From the NCBI RefSeq assembly GCF_024112395.2, contig NZ_CP078013.2, positions 496,001 through 560,000 on the forward strand: a stretch of 64,000 nucleotides of DNA. Direction: 5' to 3'. Positions within the stretch are counted from its first letter, which is position 1. Each line of letters begins with the position of its first letter. The translations under genes and the position numbers were made by a program. The notes below the pieces were generated by a model. The model searched no databases, was not told the origin of the DNA, and saw only the letters and a list, made by a program, of their open reading frames with translations. The stretch is from Pseudomonas pergaminensis. GTDB taxonomy: Bacteria; Pseudomonadota; Gammaproteobacteria; Pseudomonadales; Pseudomonadaceae. Positions 52,739 through 61,605 of this stretch are shown in pieces.

Positions 52739-54144
52739 GCCGCAAACAGCAATTGCTCAAGCGCCACCGACGCAACAAGCGCATTGGCCTGTTGATTGGC
52801 TTGATGCTGCTGGTGGTGATCGGTATCTGGGTGGCCTGGTGGCTGCCGTTTGTGCTCGGCGTACTGGCCTGGGTTGCCCACGAGGCGTGGTTTGCCGACC
52901 ACCTGTTTTATGCCCCCAACGAAGACTATCAATACCGCTTTTCGGCAGATGCCGAGGTGGGAGCGGTTCGCTTGGAGGGCGGGCGACTGCTGGTTGATTC
53001 GGCCCTGGAGGCTGATGCGACGTTGGTGTTGGCCATCCGCGTCAAGAGCAGTTGGTTGGGGCGCTTTTTGGACCCGGCTATTGAACTATCGGGCGGAACA
53101 AGTCCCGATCGACAAGTGTTCGAACGTGGCGTGAACGGCGTTCGTTATCTCAATCTCAGTGGTTTGGCGCCCGCCCTTGTGGCTGGCGAGTTGCGTTTGC
53201 GCGGGCGCTTTTGCCGACTGCTGGGCGCGCCCCGGTTATGGCAGTGGGCCACTGCGGATTATGCGGCACAACGGGTGATGGTAATCGCGCCCCATGCCGA
53301 CGACGCTGAGTTGGCCGCGTTTGGTCTGTACAGCCAGGCCGATAAACCCTGGATCGTGACCCTCACCGCCGGTGAGATTGAAGCAGAACACTATCGGCAC
53401 ATGGGCTTGGCCCCGGCCGAAGCCTCGCGCCTCAAGGGGCGCCTGCGCGCCTGGGACAGCATCGCCGTGCCCCGCTGGGCCGGGGTGCCCGAAGCGCATT
53501 GCGTGCAGCTCGGTTACTTCTGCCTGCAATTGCCCGCGATGCGCGCGACGCCGGATCAACCGGTGGCCTCACGCGAAGCGAACCTCTCGGATATCCGCCT
53601 GTTCCGCCAGTTCAACCCGTTTCCGCTGCCGGCTGACGTGGATGGCCTGCCCACTTGGAACAACCTGCTGGCCGACCTGCGCCAATTGCTGCTCACCGCA
53701 CGTCCCGAAGTGATCGTGTTGCCCCATCCGGTTATCGACCCGCACCCCGATCACATCTGCGCGCAGCAGGCGGTAATCGAAGCCCTGCAAGGGCTGGAAT
53801 GGCAACCGACGACCTTACTGGGCTACGCCAACCACCTGCATGACAACGACCGCTGGCCCATGGGCGATGCCGGCGCCGGCATTGCGTTGCCGCCGCAGTT
53901 CGATGATGGGCTGGAATTGACGCCGTGCAGCCTGTCATTGTCGTTGGAGCAACAGCGCGACAAGGCCATGGCGCTGGGCATGATGCATGATCTGCAACCT
54001 GCGCCACCGTTCAAGCGCCGTGTGCGGCGCTGGCTGCAGCGTGTGTTGGCAGGCCGTGCGCAATCACCCTACGGCGAGAACGAATTTTTCCGCAAGGCCG
54101 TACGACGGCATGAGTTGTTCTGGCGTTTGGGAAAGGATAAGTAA
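52735..54144 (+). CDS. dnpA: PIG-L de-N-acetylase DnpA
   Basis: A 469-residue membrane-anchored deacetylase. The N-terminal basic stretch and one membrane helix (about 18-45) precede a beta-rich region and the PIG-L/LmbE zinc domain. The first motif reads A-P-H-A-D-D-A-E-L near residue 185 and the second D-P-H-P-D-H near 340. In P. aeruginosa the orthologue at this position (PA5002) is DnpA, whose activity affects fluoroquinolone tolerance. The start at 52735 overlaps the previous stop by ATGA; the upstream open frame is not used. Confidence 0.85.
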   Translation: MSRKQQLLKRHRRNKRIGLLIGLMLLVVIGIWVAWWLPFVLGVLAWVAHEAWFADHLFYAPNEDYQYRFSADAEVGAVRLEGGRLLVDSALEADATLVLAIRVKSSWLGRFLDPAIELSGGTSPDRQVFERGVNGVRYLNLSGLAPALVAGELRLRGRFCRLLGAPRLWQWATADYAAQRVMVIAPHADDAELAAFGLYSQADKPWIVTLTAGEIEAEHYRHMGLAPAEASRLKGRLRAWDSIAVPRWAGVPEAHCVQLGYFCLQLPAMRATPDQPVASREANLSDIRLFRQFNPFPLPADVDGLPTWNNLLADLRQLLLTARPEVIVLPHPVIDPHPDHICAQQAVIEALQGLEWQPTTLLGYANHLHDNDRWPMGDAGAGIALPPQFDDGLELTPCSLSLSLEQQRDKAMALGMMHDLQPAPPFKRRVRRWLQRVLAGRAQSPYGENEFFRKAVRRHELFWRLGKDK

Positions 54145-55100
54145 TGAAAGTCTTGTTTCTGGTGCAGAAAGAGCAGCGCGCCATTCTGGATCGCTTGTAC
54201 GAAGGCGTGGCCGAGCATTGCGAGTGTGACATCCGCTGGTTGAGCAGTGATGAGCAGCGCAACCTGCGTGGTTACTTCCGGCGCGAAGTCGATGTGAACC
54301 GTTACGACCGCATCGTGTTCTTCCTGCGTTTCAAGCAGGAGATCCGCCAGGCCGGGTTTATTCGTACGATCCCGAACCTGGTGATCCTCGAGCACGACGC
54401 CTACCAGAACTATATTCCCTGCAAGTACACCGGCAAGTTCAGCGCGCATTACCGCCGTCTGCCGTGGGCGCGGGTGATCAGCTCCGGCTATATGGTGACC
54501 GAACGCCTGCGTGCCGAAGGTTTTGACGCAGTGTTTGTGCCCAAGGGCTACGATCAGGCGCTGCTGCAGCCGCAGGAACGTGTACGTGATATCGAGCTGG
54601 CGTTTGTCGGCAGTACCAATAGCGTGGCCTACAGTGGTCGCAAGGCACTGCTTGATGAGTTGGCACAGGTTGAACCTTTGGTGGTTACGCGCACCAAATC
54701 CGGCGAGGAATACTGCGCCACACTCAACCGGATTCGTTTCTTCGTCAGTGCCGATGTGGGCATGGGCGAGTACATGATCAAGAACTTCGAGGCCATGGCC
54801 TGTGGTTGCGTATTGCTGGCGTTCGATCAGGGCGCTGAGGAAAATGCGGCCCTCGGTTTCGTAGACATGGCCAATGTGGTGTTCTACAAGGACATCCCGC
54901 AGTTGCAGGAAAAACTCGCCGTGTTACGGTCGAACCCGCAGTTGGCGGCCGACATTGCACGCTGTGGGCAGGAGCTGGCTGTCAGTCAGTTCAGCTTTGC
55001 TCGTATCGGCCAGCGGATTGTCGAAGTGCTTGAACCGCCCTTGCGGCCGCGTGCTCCACTGAGTCTGTTGGAAAGGTTGCGCTCGAAGCTGGGCGTTTAA
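54144..55100 (+). CDS. Cell-surface-sugar glycosyltransferase (Ssg-like)
   Basis: A 318-residue GT4-like glycosyltransferase lacking the N-terminal nucleotide loop of larger members. The C-terminal part shows F-V-G-S-T-N-S-V, Y-M-I-K-N-F-E-A-M-A-C-G-C and a C-terminal helix. It corresponds by order to P. aeruginosa ssg (PA5001 from memory), required for LPS and exopolysaccharide, phage sensitivity and swarming in pseudomonads. Its ATG shares the last base of the dnpA stop. Confidence 0.85.
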   Translation: MKVLFLVQKEQRAILDRLYEGVAEHCECDIRWLSSDEQRNLRGYFRREVDVNRYDRIVFFLRFKQEIRQAGFIRTIPNLVILEHDAYQNYIPCKYTGKFSAHYRRLPWARVISSGYMVTERLRAEGFDAVFVPKGYDQALLQPQERVRDIELAFVGSTNSVAYSGRKALLDELAQVEPLVVTRTKSGEEYCATLNRIRFFVSADVGMGEYMIKNFEAMACGCVLLAFDQGAEENAALGFVDMANVVFYKDIPQLQEKLAVLRSNPQLAADIARCGQELAVSQFSFARIGQRIVEVLEPPLRPRAPLSLLERLRSKLGV

Positions 55101-55151
55101 TGTCGGCCAAATGGCCATAAGTGATGGCTATATGATATTATCGAGGCTTGA

Positions 55152-55913
55152 ATGCAATTCTCCGATCAAAGCGACATAACGCTCGTAGTGACCAGTTGCG
55201 GTCGCTTCGATTTGTTGAAGCGCACGCTCGCGAGCTTCGATCTGTTCAATACGGCGGACATACGCGAAGTCTTCATCACCGAAGACTCCGGCGATGATGC
55301 CGTGCGCCTTGCGGTTCCAGAGCACTGGCACAGTCATTGCACTTTCTTGATCAATCGCCCGAAGCTTGGGCAGTTGGCATCTATCGACCTGGCCTACGAG
55401 TCGGTCAAGACCCCCTACATTTTCCATTGCGAGGATGACTGGGCGTTTTATCGACCCGGCTTTGTCGAGGACTCCAAGACGGTACTGGAGCAGCGACCCG
55501 ATATTTTACAGGTGTGGTTGCGCAACTACGTTTACGACTTGCAGGTGCACAGTCCCTATATCCATTTGGGGCCGCGTGAAGTGATTGGAGGGGTGCCGTG
55601 TTATCCCCTGCTGTCCGACAAGCCTGAGTGGCAGGGATTTTCACTGAACCCGGGGTTGCGACGCATAAAGGAATATCGGCTGTGCGCGCCCTATGCCGGG
55701 TTCGAGGGTGAGAAGGGGCTTTCCAAGCGTTACGCGCAGCTGAACCTGGGCGCCGTGACCCTGGAGGGTGATGCGGTGTTGCATACCGGTTTCGGTCTGC
55801 ATGTGGCAACTGCAGAAGAACGCCTGACCAAGGCGCGACGCAAGCGGCGAGAGCGGATCAAGTTGGCGGCCATGCTGATACTGGGACTGGGTATCGGCTG
55901 GTTGATCCATTAG
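55152..55913 (+). CDS. GT2-like glycosyltransferase with C-terminal membrane anchor
   Basis: A 253-residue protein with a GT-A fold beginning: T-L-V-V-T-S-C-G-R-F-D-L-L-K-R-T-L at 10-26 and an E-D-D-W metal/sugar site near 100. The last 20 residues are a single hydrophobic helix (L-A-A-M-L-I-L-G-L-G-I-G-W-L-I-H) after a basic R-K-R-R-E-R stretch. GAGG lies 5 bases before ATG. A 51-base AT-rich gap separates it from ssg. I do not recall a counterpart at this place in P. aeruginosa, so it looks accessory. Donor and acceptor unknown. Confidence 0.78.
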   Translation: MQFSDQSDITLVVTSCGRFDLLKRTLASFDLFNTADIREVFITEDSGDDAVRLAVPEHWHSHCTFLINRPKLGQLASIDLAYESVKTPYIFHCEDDWAFYRPGFVEDSKTVLEQRPDILQVWLRNYVYDLQVHSPYIHLGPREVIGGVPCYPLLSDKPEWQGFSLNPGLRRIKEYRLCAPYAGFEGEKGLSKRYAQLNLGAVTLEGDAVLHTGFGLHVATAEERLTKARRKRRERIKLAAMLILGLGIGWLIH

Positions 55914-55960
55914 TTGCGTACGACAAGCCAACCTAACGCCGCAAAAGGTCATTTTTACCG

Positions 55961-57046
55961 ATGAGTATCCTCAACATCATGTGGGCCGGTGGTTCTGCAT
56001 TCGCTTCGGTGCAGAAGGTTCATCAACAGATACTGTCCCATGCCATTTGCCATGCGCCGATCAACACCTGGCTGCTGCAAGGCGGCGCGCAGCCGGGTGA
56101 GCCGGTTCGCGAGTGGAACCTGTCTTCCGCCCAACTCAAGGGGCGGCATCTTTGGAAGCTGCTGGCGCCCCTGATGCGCGCGCGTTTTCACAAAGCGCTG
56201 CCCGAGGATGTGGAAATTGTATTGCTGGATGGGATGGGCGTTGCCCGGGTGATGTTGCCGGTGCTCAAGCGTACGCCGCAGGTGCGGGCCGTGGTTGTCT
56301 TTCATGGGGCAACGCGCTTGCGAAAGGCCGACCGCAAGCTGCTCGACCAATTTCCGGCATCACACTTGACCCTCGCTGCCGTCTCGCAAACCCTGGCCCA
56401 CTCCCTTGAACACTACCTGCAACGGCCCGTTGCGGTGCTGCGCAGCGCTTTTGACCCGGTAGCATTTCGTGCTGCCGCGCTTTCCCGGGAGCAGGCGCGG
56501 TCGCGTCTGGGCCTGCCCCTGGGAGACTCGCCGGTGCTGGGCGCCGTCGGTCGGTTGGTGGACGGCAAGGGATTTGGCTGTTTGCTTGAGGCGTTTGCCG
56601 GTGTGTCGGCCCAACAGCCGCAGGCGCGCCTGGTGATTATTGGCGAGGGTCCGGCCAGGTCTACCCTTGAGAGGCGTATCCAAGAGTTGGGTTTGCAGGG
56701 CAAGGTCTCGTTGCCAGGTCACCTTCCGGAAGCCGCGACCCTGTACCGGGCGTTTGACTGGGTGGCCATCCCGTCGACGGAAGAGGGGCTGGGGTTGATC
56801 CTACAAGAGGCGGTGATGGCCGGTGTACCGGTACTGACCAGTGAGTTGGCGGTGTTCCGTGAGCAGTTGGCGGATGCCGGCTGGTATGCCCCATCAGACG
56901 ATGTGCAGGCTTGGGCGCACCTGATGGAGCGGTCATTCGCGGCCTCGCCACGGGAAGTGCTGGAGGCTCAATCGCGGGCGCTGGCGCCAGAGCAGGCCTG
57001 GAAGGATTTCAGTGAAACCTCCCAGCGCCTGTTTTCATGCCGCTAG
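55961..57046 (+). CDS. GT4 glycosyltransferase (WapR position)
   Basis: A 361-residue retaining glycosyltransferase with the W-A-G-G-S-A-F-A-S-V-Q-K N-terminal loop, G-R-L-V-D-G-K-G, and E-x7-E in T-E-E-G-L-G-L-I-L-Q-E-A. It sits where P. aeruginosa has wapR (an outer-core rhamnosyltransferase next to waaL, from memory), but I cannot confirm that specificity. Its last 12 bases overlap the opposite-strand kinase-like gene. Confidence 0.83.
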   Translation: MSILNIMWAGGSAFASVQKVHQQILSHAICHAPINTWLLQGGAQPGEPVREWNLSSAQLKGRHLWKLLAPLMRARFHKALPEDVEIVLLDGMGVARVMLPVLKRTPQVRAVVVFHGATRLRKADRKLLDQFPASHLTLAAVSQTLAHSLEHYLQRPVAVLRSAFDPVAFRAAALSREQARSRLGLPLGDSPVLGAVGRLVDGKGFGCLLEAFAGVSAQQPQARLVIIGEGPARSTLERRIQELGLQGKVSLPGHLPEAATLYRAFDWVAIPSTEEGLGLILQEAVMAGVPVLTSELAVFREQLADAGWYAPSDDVQAWAHLMERSFAASPREVLEAQSRALAPEQAWKDFSETSQRLFSCR

Positions 57047-57640
57047 CAGCGCCTGCTCCAGCGCTTGCATTGGAAAGCGTTCGTTCAGCTTCTCGCGCGC
57101 AATATAGCGTGCGAAATGCTGCAAGTTGCGCCGTGCGAGTTCGGGGTTGAGCGGGGCGCGCAGAAAACGCATATCGGCCACATCGATCAGCCCCATTTCA
57201 TTGTCAGGCGTGACAACAATATTGCCCAGGTGCAAGGAGCGAAAGTAGATGCCAGCACCGTGCAGGCGGCGAATGAGGGCCACCAGCGGGTCGAGGTTGG
57301 ATTGCCAGTCAAAGCCTTCCTTGTTGGAAATCTGGCGCAGTGTTTCCCCTGGCAGTGGGCGATACAACACCGCCGTCATGCCCGGCGTAGCCAACTGATA
57401 GAACGCAAGGACGGTCAAGGTGGGGATGCCACGCTGTTGCAGTTGCGCCACGTTGTCGATGAAACGTTTGGAGTAAGGACGAAACAGTGCCGACGAAAAC
57501 AGACGTTTACGGCGAAACAGTTTAAGGATGTTCCCGTCTGCCAACAGGTAGACTTTGGGGCCGTAGCTGTCCTTTTCGAGGATCTTGGCGCCTTCAATCA
57601 TCGCGGTTAAATCGGCTTGGGGAAGCCTTGAACATTGCAT
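57035..57640 (-). CDS. Kinase-like 'toluene tolerance' protein
   Basis: A 201-residue protein of the small kinase-fold family called toluene tolerance protein (Ttg8-like) in pseudomonads. Visible are Y-L-L-A-D-G-N-I-L-K-L-F-R-R with a candidate ATP lysine, a catalytic-like loop F-R-S-L-H-L-G-N-I-V-V in which the HRD Asp is absent, and G-L-I-D-V-A-D with the metal Asp. I take ATG 57640 because the family begins there; a longer start at 57712 adds 24 unsupported residues. It is the only gene of this stretch on the minus strand and overlaps the convergent glycosyltransferase by 12 bases. Confidence 0.8.
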   Translation of the reverse strand: MQCSRLPQADLTAMIEGAKILEKDSYGPKVYLLADGNILKLFRRKRLFSSALFRPYSKRFIDNVAQLQQRGIPTLTVLAFYQLATPGMTAVLYRPLPGETLRQISNKEGFDWQSNLDPLVALIRRLHGAGIYFRSLHLGNIVVTPDNEMGLIDVADMRFLRAPLNPELARRNLQHFARYIAREKLNERFPMQALEQALLAA

Positions 57641-57749
57641 CGTCGGAAAGCCTTGTGGGAGTCGCGGGCACAGTGATCGGCAATAATGCCGAAAGTTTTG
57701 GGTTTTAACCATGCCGGGTTGGCGGGTTGGACGTATTCAGGAGCAGGTG

Positions 57750-58928
57750 ATGCAAGCAAGTCGTTGGGCGCAGGTATGGATGATTTTCGGTTTACTGTGG
57801 TTTTTGCTGGCGATTGCCTTTGCACCCACCAACAAGATTTATCAACAAGGCCTGACCCTGTTTCTGTGGTTGCCGGCCGTGGTGTTTGCCTGGTCGGCGC
57901 GTGAACGGCTCAAGGACGTCTGGCGTGAGCAGCGCTGGATATGCCTGATGATTGCCGCATTGGCGGCCTGGGGGGCGATCAGTTTGCTGTGGACCAACGC
58001 CGAAGACCCTTCGCGCGAGGCCAAGCGCCTTCTGTATATAGGTATGTTCCTGCTGTTCTTCCCGGTGTTTGCCTGCGGGCAAACCGAGCGCGTCATTCGC
58101 GTGATGCAGTGGGGTGGTTTCGGGCTGGGCTTGTCATCACTGGGCGCTATCATCAAGTTCTACGGCCTTGAGCATAATGCCTGGTATGCGCGTCTTGAGG
58201 GATTGGGGCAATTGTCCCACCCGATTCTGGGCGCCTATGTGATTGGCCTGGCCGCGGTCTGGTTGCTGCACTGGCTGCCCCGTGGGCGCTGGATGCAAGT
58301 GGCGTGGGTGCTGTCCATCGGGTTGCTCGGGCTTTTTGTGGTGCTGAGCCAAAGCCGTGGCGCGGCGCTGGCGTTGCTGTTGACGGTGGTGGCGATGCCG
58401 GCGTGGTGCCGTGACCGACGGACTACCGTGATCGCAGCCGGCGCAGTGTTGGCGGCGCTGGCGGTGTTCTTCGCCATGCAATCACTGATGCTGGCTCGCG
58501 GGGTATCTTATCGGCCTCAGATATTTATGTCGGCCATGCAGATGATTGCCGAACACCCGTGGACCGGACTGGGGTTGGGCGGGGACTATAAAGTACTGGC
58601 TGACGGCGTGTATTTCGACCACGCCCACAACCTGTTCTCCCACGTCGCCATTGAACTGGGCCTGCCCGGCCTGTTGCTGTGGTGCGGGCTCTGGTTCGGT
58701 GTGTTGTGGCAAGCCTGGAAAGCCCGCGACACGCTCTACGGCAAGGGCATCATCGGTATGTGGGTGTTTTCGTTCCTGGCCATGCAGTTCGACGCGGCCA
58801 GCCTGACGGGCACCCCACGGGCCGAGTGGTTTATCTCGTGGCTGCCGATCGCGCTGGCCAGTGTCTTGGTCTGGGCTCGGGCCAACCCCGAAGCATGTGA
58901 TAAAGTTCGCGTCCTACCCAATCAGTGA
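57750..58928 (+). CDS. waaL: O-antigen ligase WaaL
   Basis: A 392-residue inner-membrane protein with about twelve hydrophobic helices that joins O-antigen to the lipid A core on the periplasmic side. The Wzy_C/ligase signature is present: S-Q-S-R-G-A-A-L in a central helix and the large periplasmic loop with D-H-A-H-N-L-F-S-H-V-A-I-E-L-G-L-P-G. ATG 57750 has AGGAG 6 bases upstream; an ATG at 57711 lacks one. It lies 9 bases before msbA. No O-antigen synthesis genes are in the window. Confidence 0.9.
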   Translation: MQASRWAQVWMIFGLLWFLLAIAFAPTNKIYQQGLTLFLWLPAVVFAWSARERLKDVWREQRWICLMIAALAAWGAISLLWTNAEDPSREAKRLLYIGMFLLFFPVFACGQTERVIRVMQWGGFGLGLSSLGAIIKFYGLEHNAWYARLEGLGQLSHPILGAYVIGLAAVWLLHWLPRGRWMQVAWVLSIGLLGLFVVLSQSRGAALALLLTVVAMPAWCRDRRTTVIAAGAVLAALAVFFAMQSLMLARGVSYRPQIFMSAMQMIAEHPWTGLGLGGDYKVLADGVYFDHAHNLFSHVAIELGLPGLLLWCGLWFGVLWQAWKARDTLYGKGIIGMWVFSFLAMQFDAASLTGTPRAEWFISWLPIALASVLVWARANPEACDKVRVLPNQ

Positions 58929-58937
58929 GCTCGACAC

Positions 58938-60746
58938 ATGAGTGACGCACCGCCAAAAGCGGACCAGGAATCCAGCCTGAAAATCTATTTCCGGCTGCTG
59001 GGCTATGTGAAACCGTACATCGGCATGTTCATGCTGAGTATCGTGGGCTTCGTGATTTTTGCTTCCACCCAGCCGATGCTCGCCGGGATCCTCAAGTACT
59101 TCGTGGACGGCTTGAGCAATCCCGACGTGGTGTTCCTGCCCAAGATCCCGTTGTTCAAGGACCTGAAACTGCTGATGGCCGTGCCGCTGCTGATCATTCT
59201 GATCGCCGCGTGGCAGGGCCTCGGTTCGTTCCTGGGCAACTACTACCTGGCCAAGGTTTCCCTGGGCCTGGTGCATGACCTGCGGGTCCAGTTGTTCAAC
59301 AAGCTGTTGGTGCTGCCCAACCGTTATTTCGACACGCATAACTCCGGGCACCTGATTTCCCGCATCACCTTCAACGTGACCATGGTCACCGGCGCCGCCA
59401 CGGACGCGATCAAAGTAGTGATCCGCGAAGGCCTGACCGTGGTATTCCTGTTCGGCTACCTGTTGTGGATGAACTGGAAGCTGACCCTGGTGATGCTGGC
59501 GATCCTGCCGCTGATTGCGATCATGGTTGGCAGCACCAGCAAGAAATTCCGCAAGCAGAGCAAGAAGATCCAGGTGGCAATGGGCGACGTCACCCACGTG
59601 GCCTCGGAAACCATCCAGGGCTACCGCGTGGTGCGCAGCTTCGGCGGCGAAAGTTACGAAGAACGCCGTTTTGCCGCGGCCAGCCAGGGCAACACTGACA
59701 AACAGCTGCGCATGAACAAGACCGGCGCGGTCTACACGCCGATGCTGCAACTGGTGATCTACACCGCCATGGCCGCACTGATGTTTTTGGTCCTGCTGCT
59801 GCGCGGCGACGCCACGGCCGGTGACCTGGTGGCCTACATCACCGCAGCGGGCTTGCTGCCCAAGCCGATCCGCCAGTTGTCGGAAGTCAGCTCGACGATC
59901 CAGAAGGGCGTTGCCGGTGCAGAAAGCATCTTCGAACAGTTGGACGAAGAGCCGGAAGTCGACGGCGGCACCGTGGAGCGTGATCGCGTCAGCGGCCGCC
60001 TGGACGTGCGTAACCTCAGCTTCACCTACCCGGGTGCCGAGCGCGAAGTGCTGAAGAACATCAGCTTCACCGCAGAGCCTGGGCAGATGATCGCCCTGGT
60101 CGGGCGCTCGGGCAGTGGCAAGTCGACATTGGCCAGCCTGATCCCGCGTTTCTACCATCACGAGACCGGGGAAATCCTGCTGGACGAGGTCGAGATCGAA
60201 GACTACCGCCTGCGCAACCTGCGCCGGCACGTGGCCCAGGTCACCCAGCACGTCACCCTGTTCAACGACACCGTGGCCAATAACATCGCCTACGGCGACC
60301 TGGCGGGTGCACCGCGTGCGGACATCGAAAAAGCCGCCACCGATGCCTATGCCATGGACTTCATCGCCGAGCTGCCCAAAGGCCTGGACACTGAAGTCGG
60401 TGAAAACGGCGTGCTGCTGTCCGGCGGCCAGCGTCAGCGCTTGGCCATCGCCCGCGCGCTGCTGAAAAACGCCCCGCTGCTGATCCTGGACGAAGCGACC
60501 TCGGCACTCGACACCGAGTCCGAACGCCACATTCAGGCCGCGCTGGACAAGGTCATGAAGGGCCGCACCACCCTGGTGATCGCGCACCGACTGTCCACCA
60601 TCGAGAAAGCCGACATGATCCTGGTGATGGACCACGGTGAAATTGTCGAGCGTGGTACACATGTGGAACTGCTGGCCATGGGCGGGTACTACTCGCGCCT
60701 GCACGCCATGGGCCTGGATGAACCGGTCACGGCCAACATCACTTGA
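58938..60746 (+). CDS. msbA: Lipid A-core flippase MsbA
   Basis: A 602-residue homodimeric ABC half-transporter that flips lipid A-core across the inner membrane. Six membrane helices fill the first 330 residues. The ATPase domain has Walker A G-R-S-G-S-G-K-S-T near residue 390, signature L-S-G-G-Q-R-Q-R, Walker B L-L-I-L-D-E-A-T-S-A-L-D and H-loop A-H-R-L-S-T. The length matches MsbA (582 in E. coli) with a short N-terminal extension. A GC-rich hairpin follows. Confidence 0.96.
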   Translation: MSDAPPKADQESSLKIYFRLLGYVKPYIGMFMLSIVGFVIFASTQPMLAGILKYFVDGLSNPDVVFLPKIPLFKDLKLLMAVPLLIILIAAWQGLGSFLGNYYLAKVSLGLVHDLRVQLFNKLLVLPNRYFDTHNSGHLISRITFNVTMVTGAATDAIKVVIREGLTVVFLFGYLLWMNWKLTLVMLAILPLIAIMVGSTSKKFRKQSKKIQVAMGDVTHVASETIQGYRVVRSFGGESYEERRFAAASQGNTDKQLRMNKTGAVYTPMLQLVIYTAMAALMFLVLLLRGDATAGDLVAYITAAGLLPKPIRQLSEVSSTIQKGVAGAESIFEQLDEEPEVDGGTVERDRVSGRLDVRNLSFTYPGAEREVLKNISFTAEPGQMIALVGRSGSGKSTLASLIPRFYHHETGEILLDEVEIEDYRLRNLRRHVAQVTQHVTLFNDTVANNIAYGDLAGAPRADIEKAATDAYAMDFIAELPKGLDTEVGENGVLLSGGQRQRLAIARALLKNAPLLILDEATSALDTESERHIQAALDKVMKGRTTLVIAHRLSTIEKADMILVMDHGEIVERGTHVELLAMGGYYSRLHAMGLDEPVTANIT

Positions 60747-60751
60747 TGTAG

Positions 60752-60781
60752 ACCGGGGCGCGCAATGCGCCCCGGTGTTTG
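60752..60781 (+). terminator. Terminator-like hairpin after msbA
   Basis: Ten-base perfect stem ACCGGGGCGC/GCGCCCCGGT (60752-60761 with 60767-60776) and a short GTTTG tail. The stem is very stable and the T-run weak; it probably ends most msbA transcripts and separates the sulfotransferase unit. Confidence 0.7.
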
Positions 60782-60900
60782 TATCTGGCCCATTACAGGC
60801 TTGACCAAAGCCAAATAATTCGCTGCCTATCGTTTGTTATGTTGGCCTTCTCGATTCGATTGACGAACGAGAGGGCTAACCTTCTTGCGTGGGTAATGGA

Positions 60901-61605
60901 ATGTTGCAACGTCTGTTCTGGAAACTGCTCCCCAAGCCCCAGCGGGTGTTTTTGCTGGGGCGTTTGTCGGTGGTGGATCGCCAGGCGGTGAATAAATCCC
61001 TGTCTGGGGTGACCACCCTTCCGCGTGCTTTCGAACAACACAACTGCGTGTTCATTCATGTGCCCAAATGCGCAGGCAGCAGTGTCTGCTCGGCGCTGCT
61101 TGATGGGCGCTGGCCGGGGCATCTGCCGTACTACTGGTACCAGCAGCAATTCCCTGAACACTGCGCACGCAGTTTCAAGTTCGCCTTTGTGCGTGATCCG
61201 TTGGAGCGCGCCTATTCGGCCTACACCTACTTGCGCAGTAACCACATGGGCGTGCGCGACCTGCAGGCTCAGGCACTCGTCAGCAGCTACCGGGACTTCG
61301 ATGATTTCGTCGGCAACTGGCTGCACCCGGACAACCTGCGCCGCCAGTTGCACTTTGCACCCCAGACCGATTTCCTGACCGATCACATGGGCCGCATGGC
61401 CATGGACTTTCTCGGGCGCCAGGAATCCCTGGAGCAAGACTTCCAGCAGTTGTGCGAACGCCTCGGCGTGACCTCGTCGCTGCCCCATCTCAACGTTTCA
61501 CTCGGGCGGCGCAACGAGCCGGTCAGGGAGTTCTGCAGCCTGCGTACGCGCCGCCTGGTCCGGCGCGCCTATCAACGTGACTACGAGGTCCTGGGGTATG
61601 AATAG
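60901..61605 (+). CDS. Sulfotransferase family 2 protein
   Basis: A 234-residue PAPS-dependent sulfotransferase of the carbohydrate (Sulfotransfer_2/HNK-1-like) type. The 5'-phosphosulfate loop is F-I-H-V-P-K-C-A-G-S-S at 51-61 and the 3'-phosphate motif F-V-R-D-P-L-E-R-A-Y-S-A-Y at 96-108. There is no signal peptide, and the enzyme should act in the cytosol on a sugar nucleotide or lipid-linked glycan. The start is ATG 60901 or GTG 60889. The next gene makes its donor and overlaps its end by 8 bases. The acceptor is unknown; the LPS setting suggests a core or O-antigen sugar. Confidence 0.85.
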   Translation: MLQRLFWKLLPKPQRVFLLGRLSVVDRQAVNKSLSGVTTLPRAFEQHNCVFIHVPKCAGSSVCSALLDGRWPGHLPYYWYQQQFPEHCARSFKFAFVRDPLERAYSAYTYLRSNHMGVRDLQAQALVSSYRDFDDFVGNWLHPDNLRRQLHFAPQTDFLTDHMGRMAMDFLGRQESLEQDFQQLCERLGVTSSLPHLNVSLGRRNEPVREFCSLRTRRLVRRAYQRDYEVLGYE

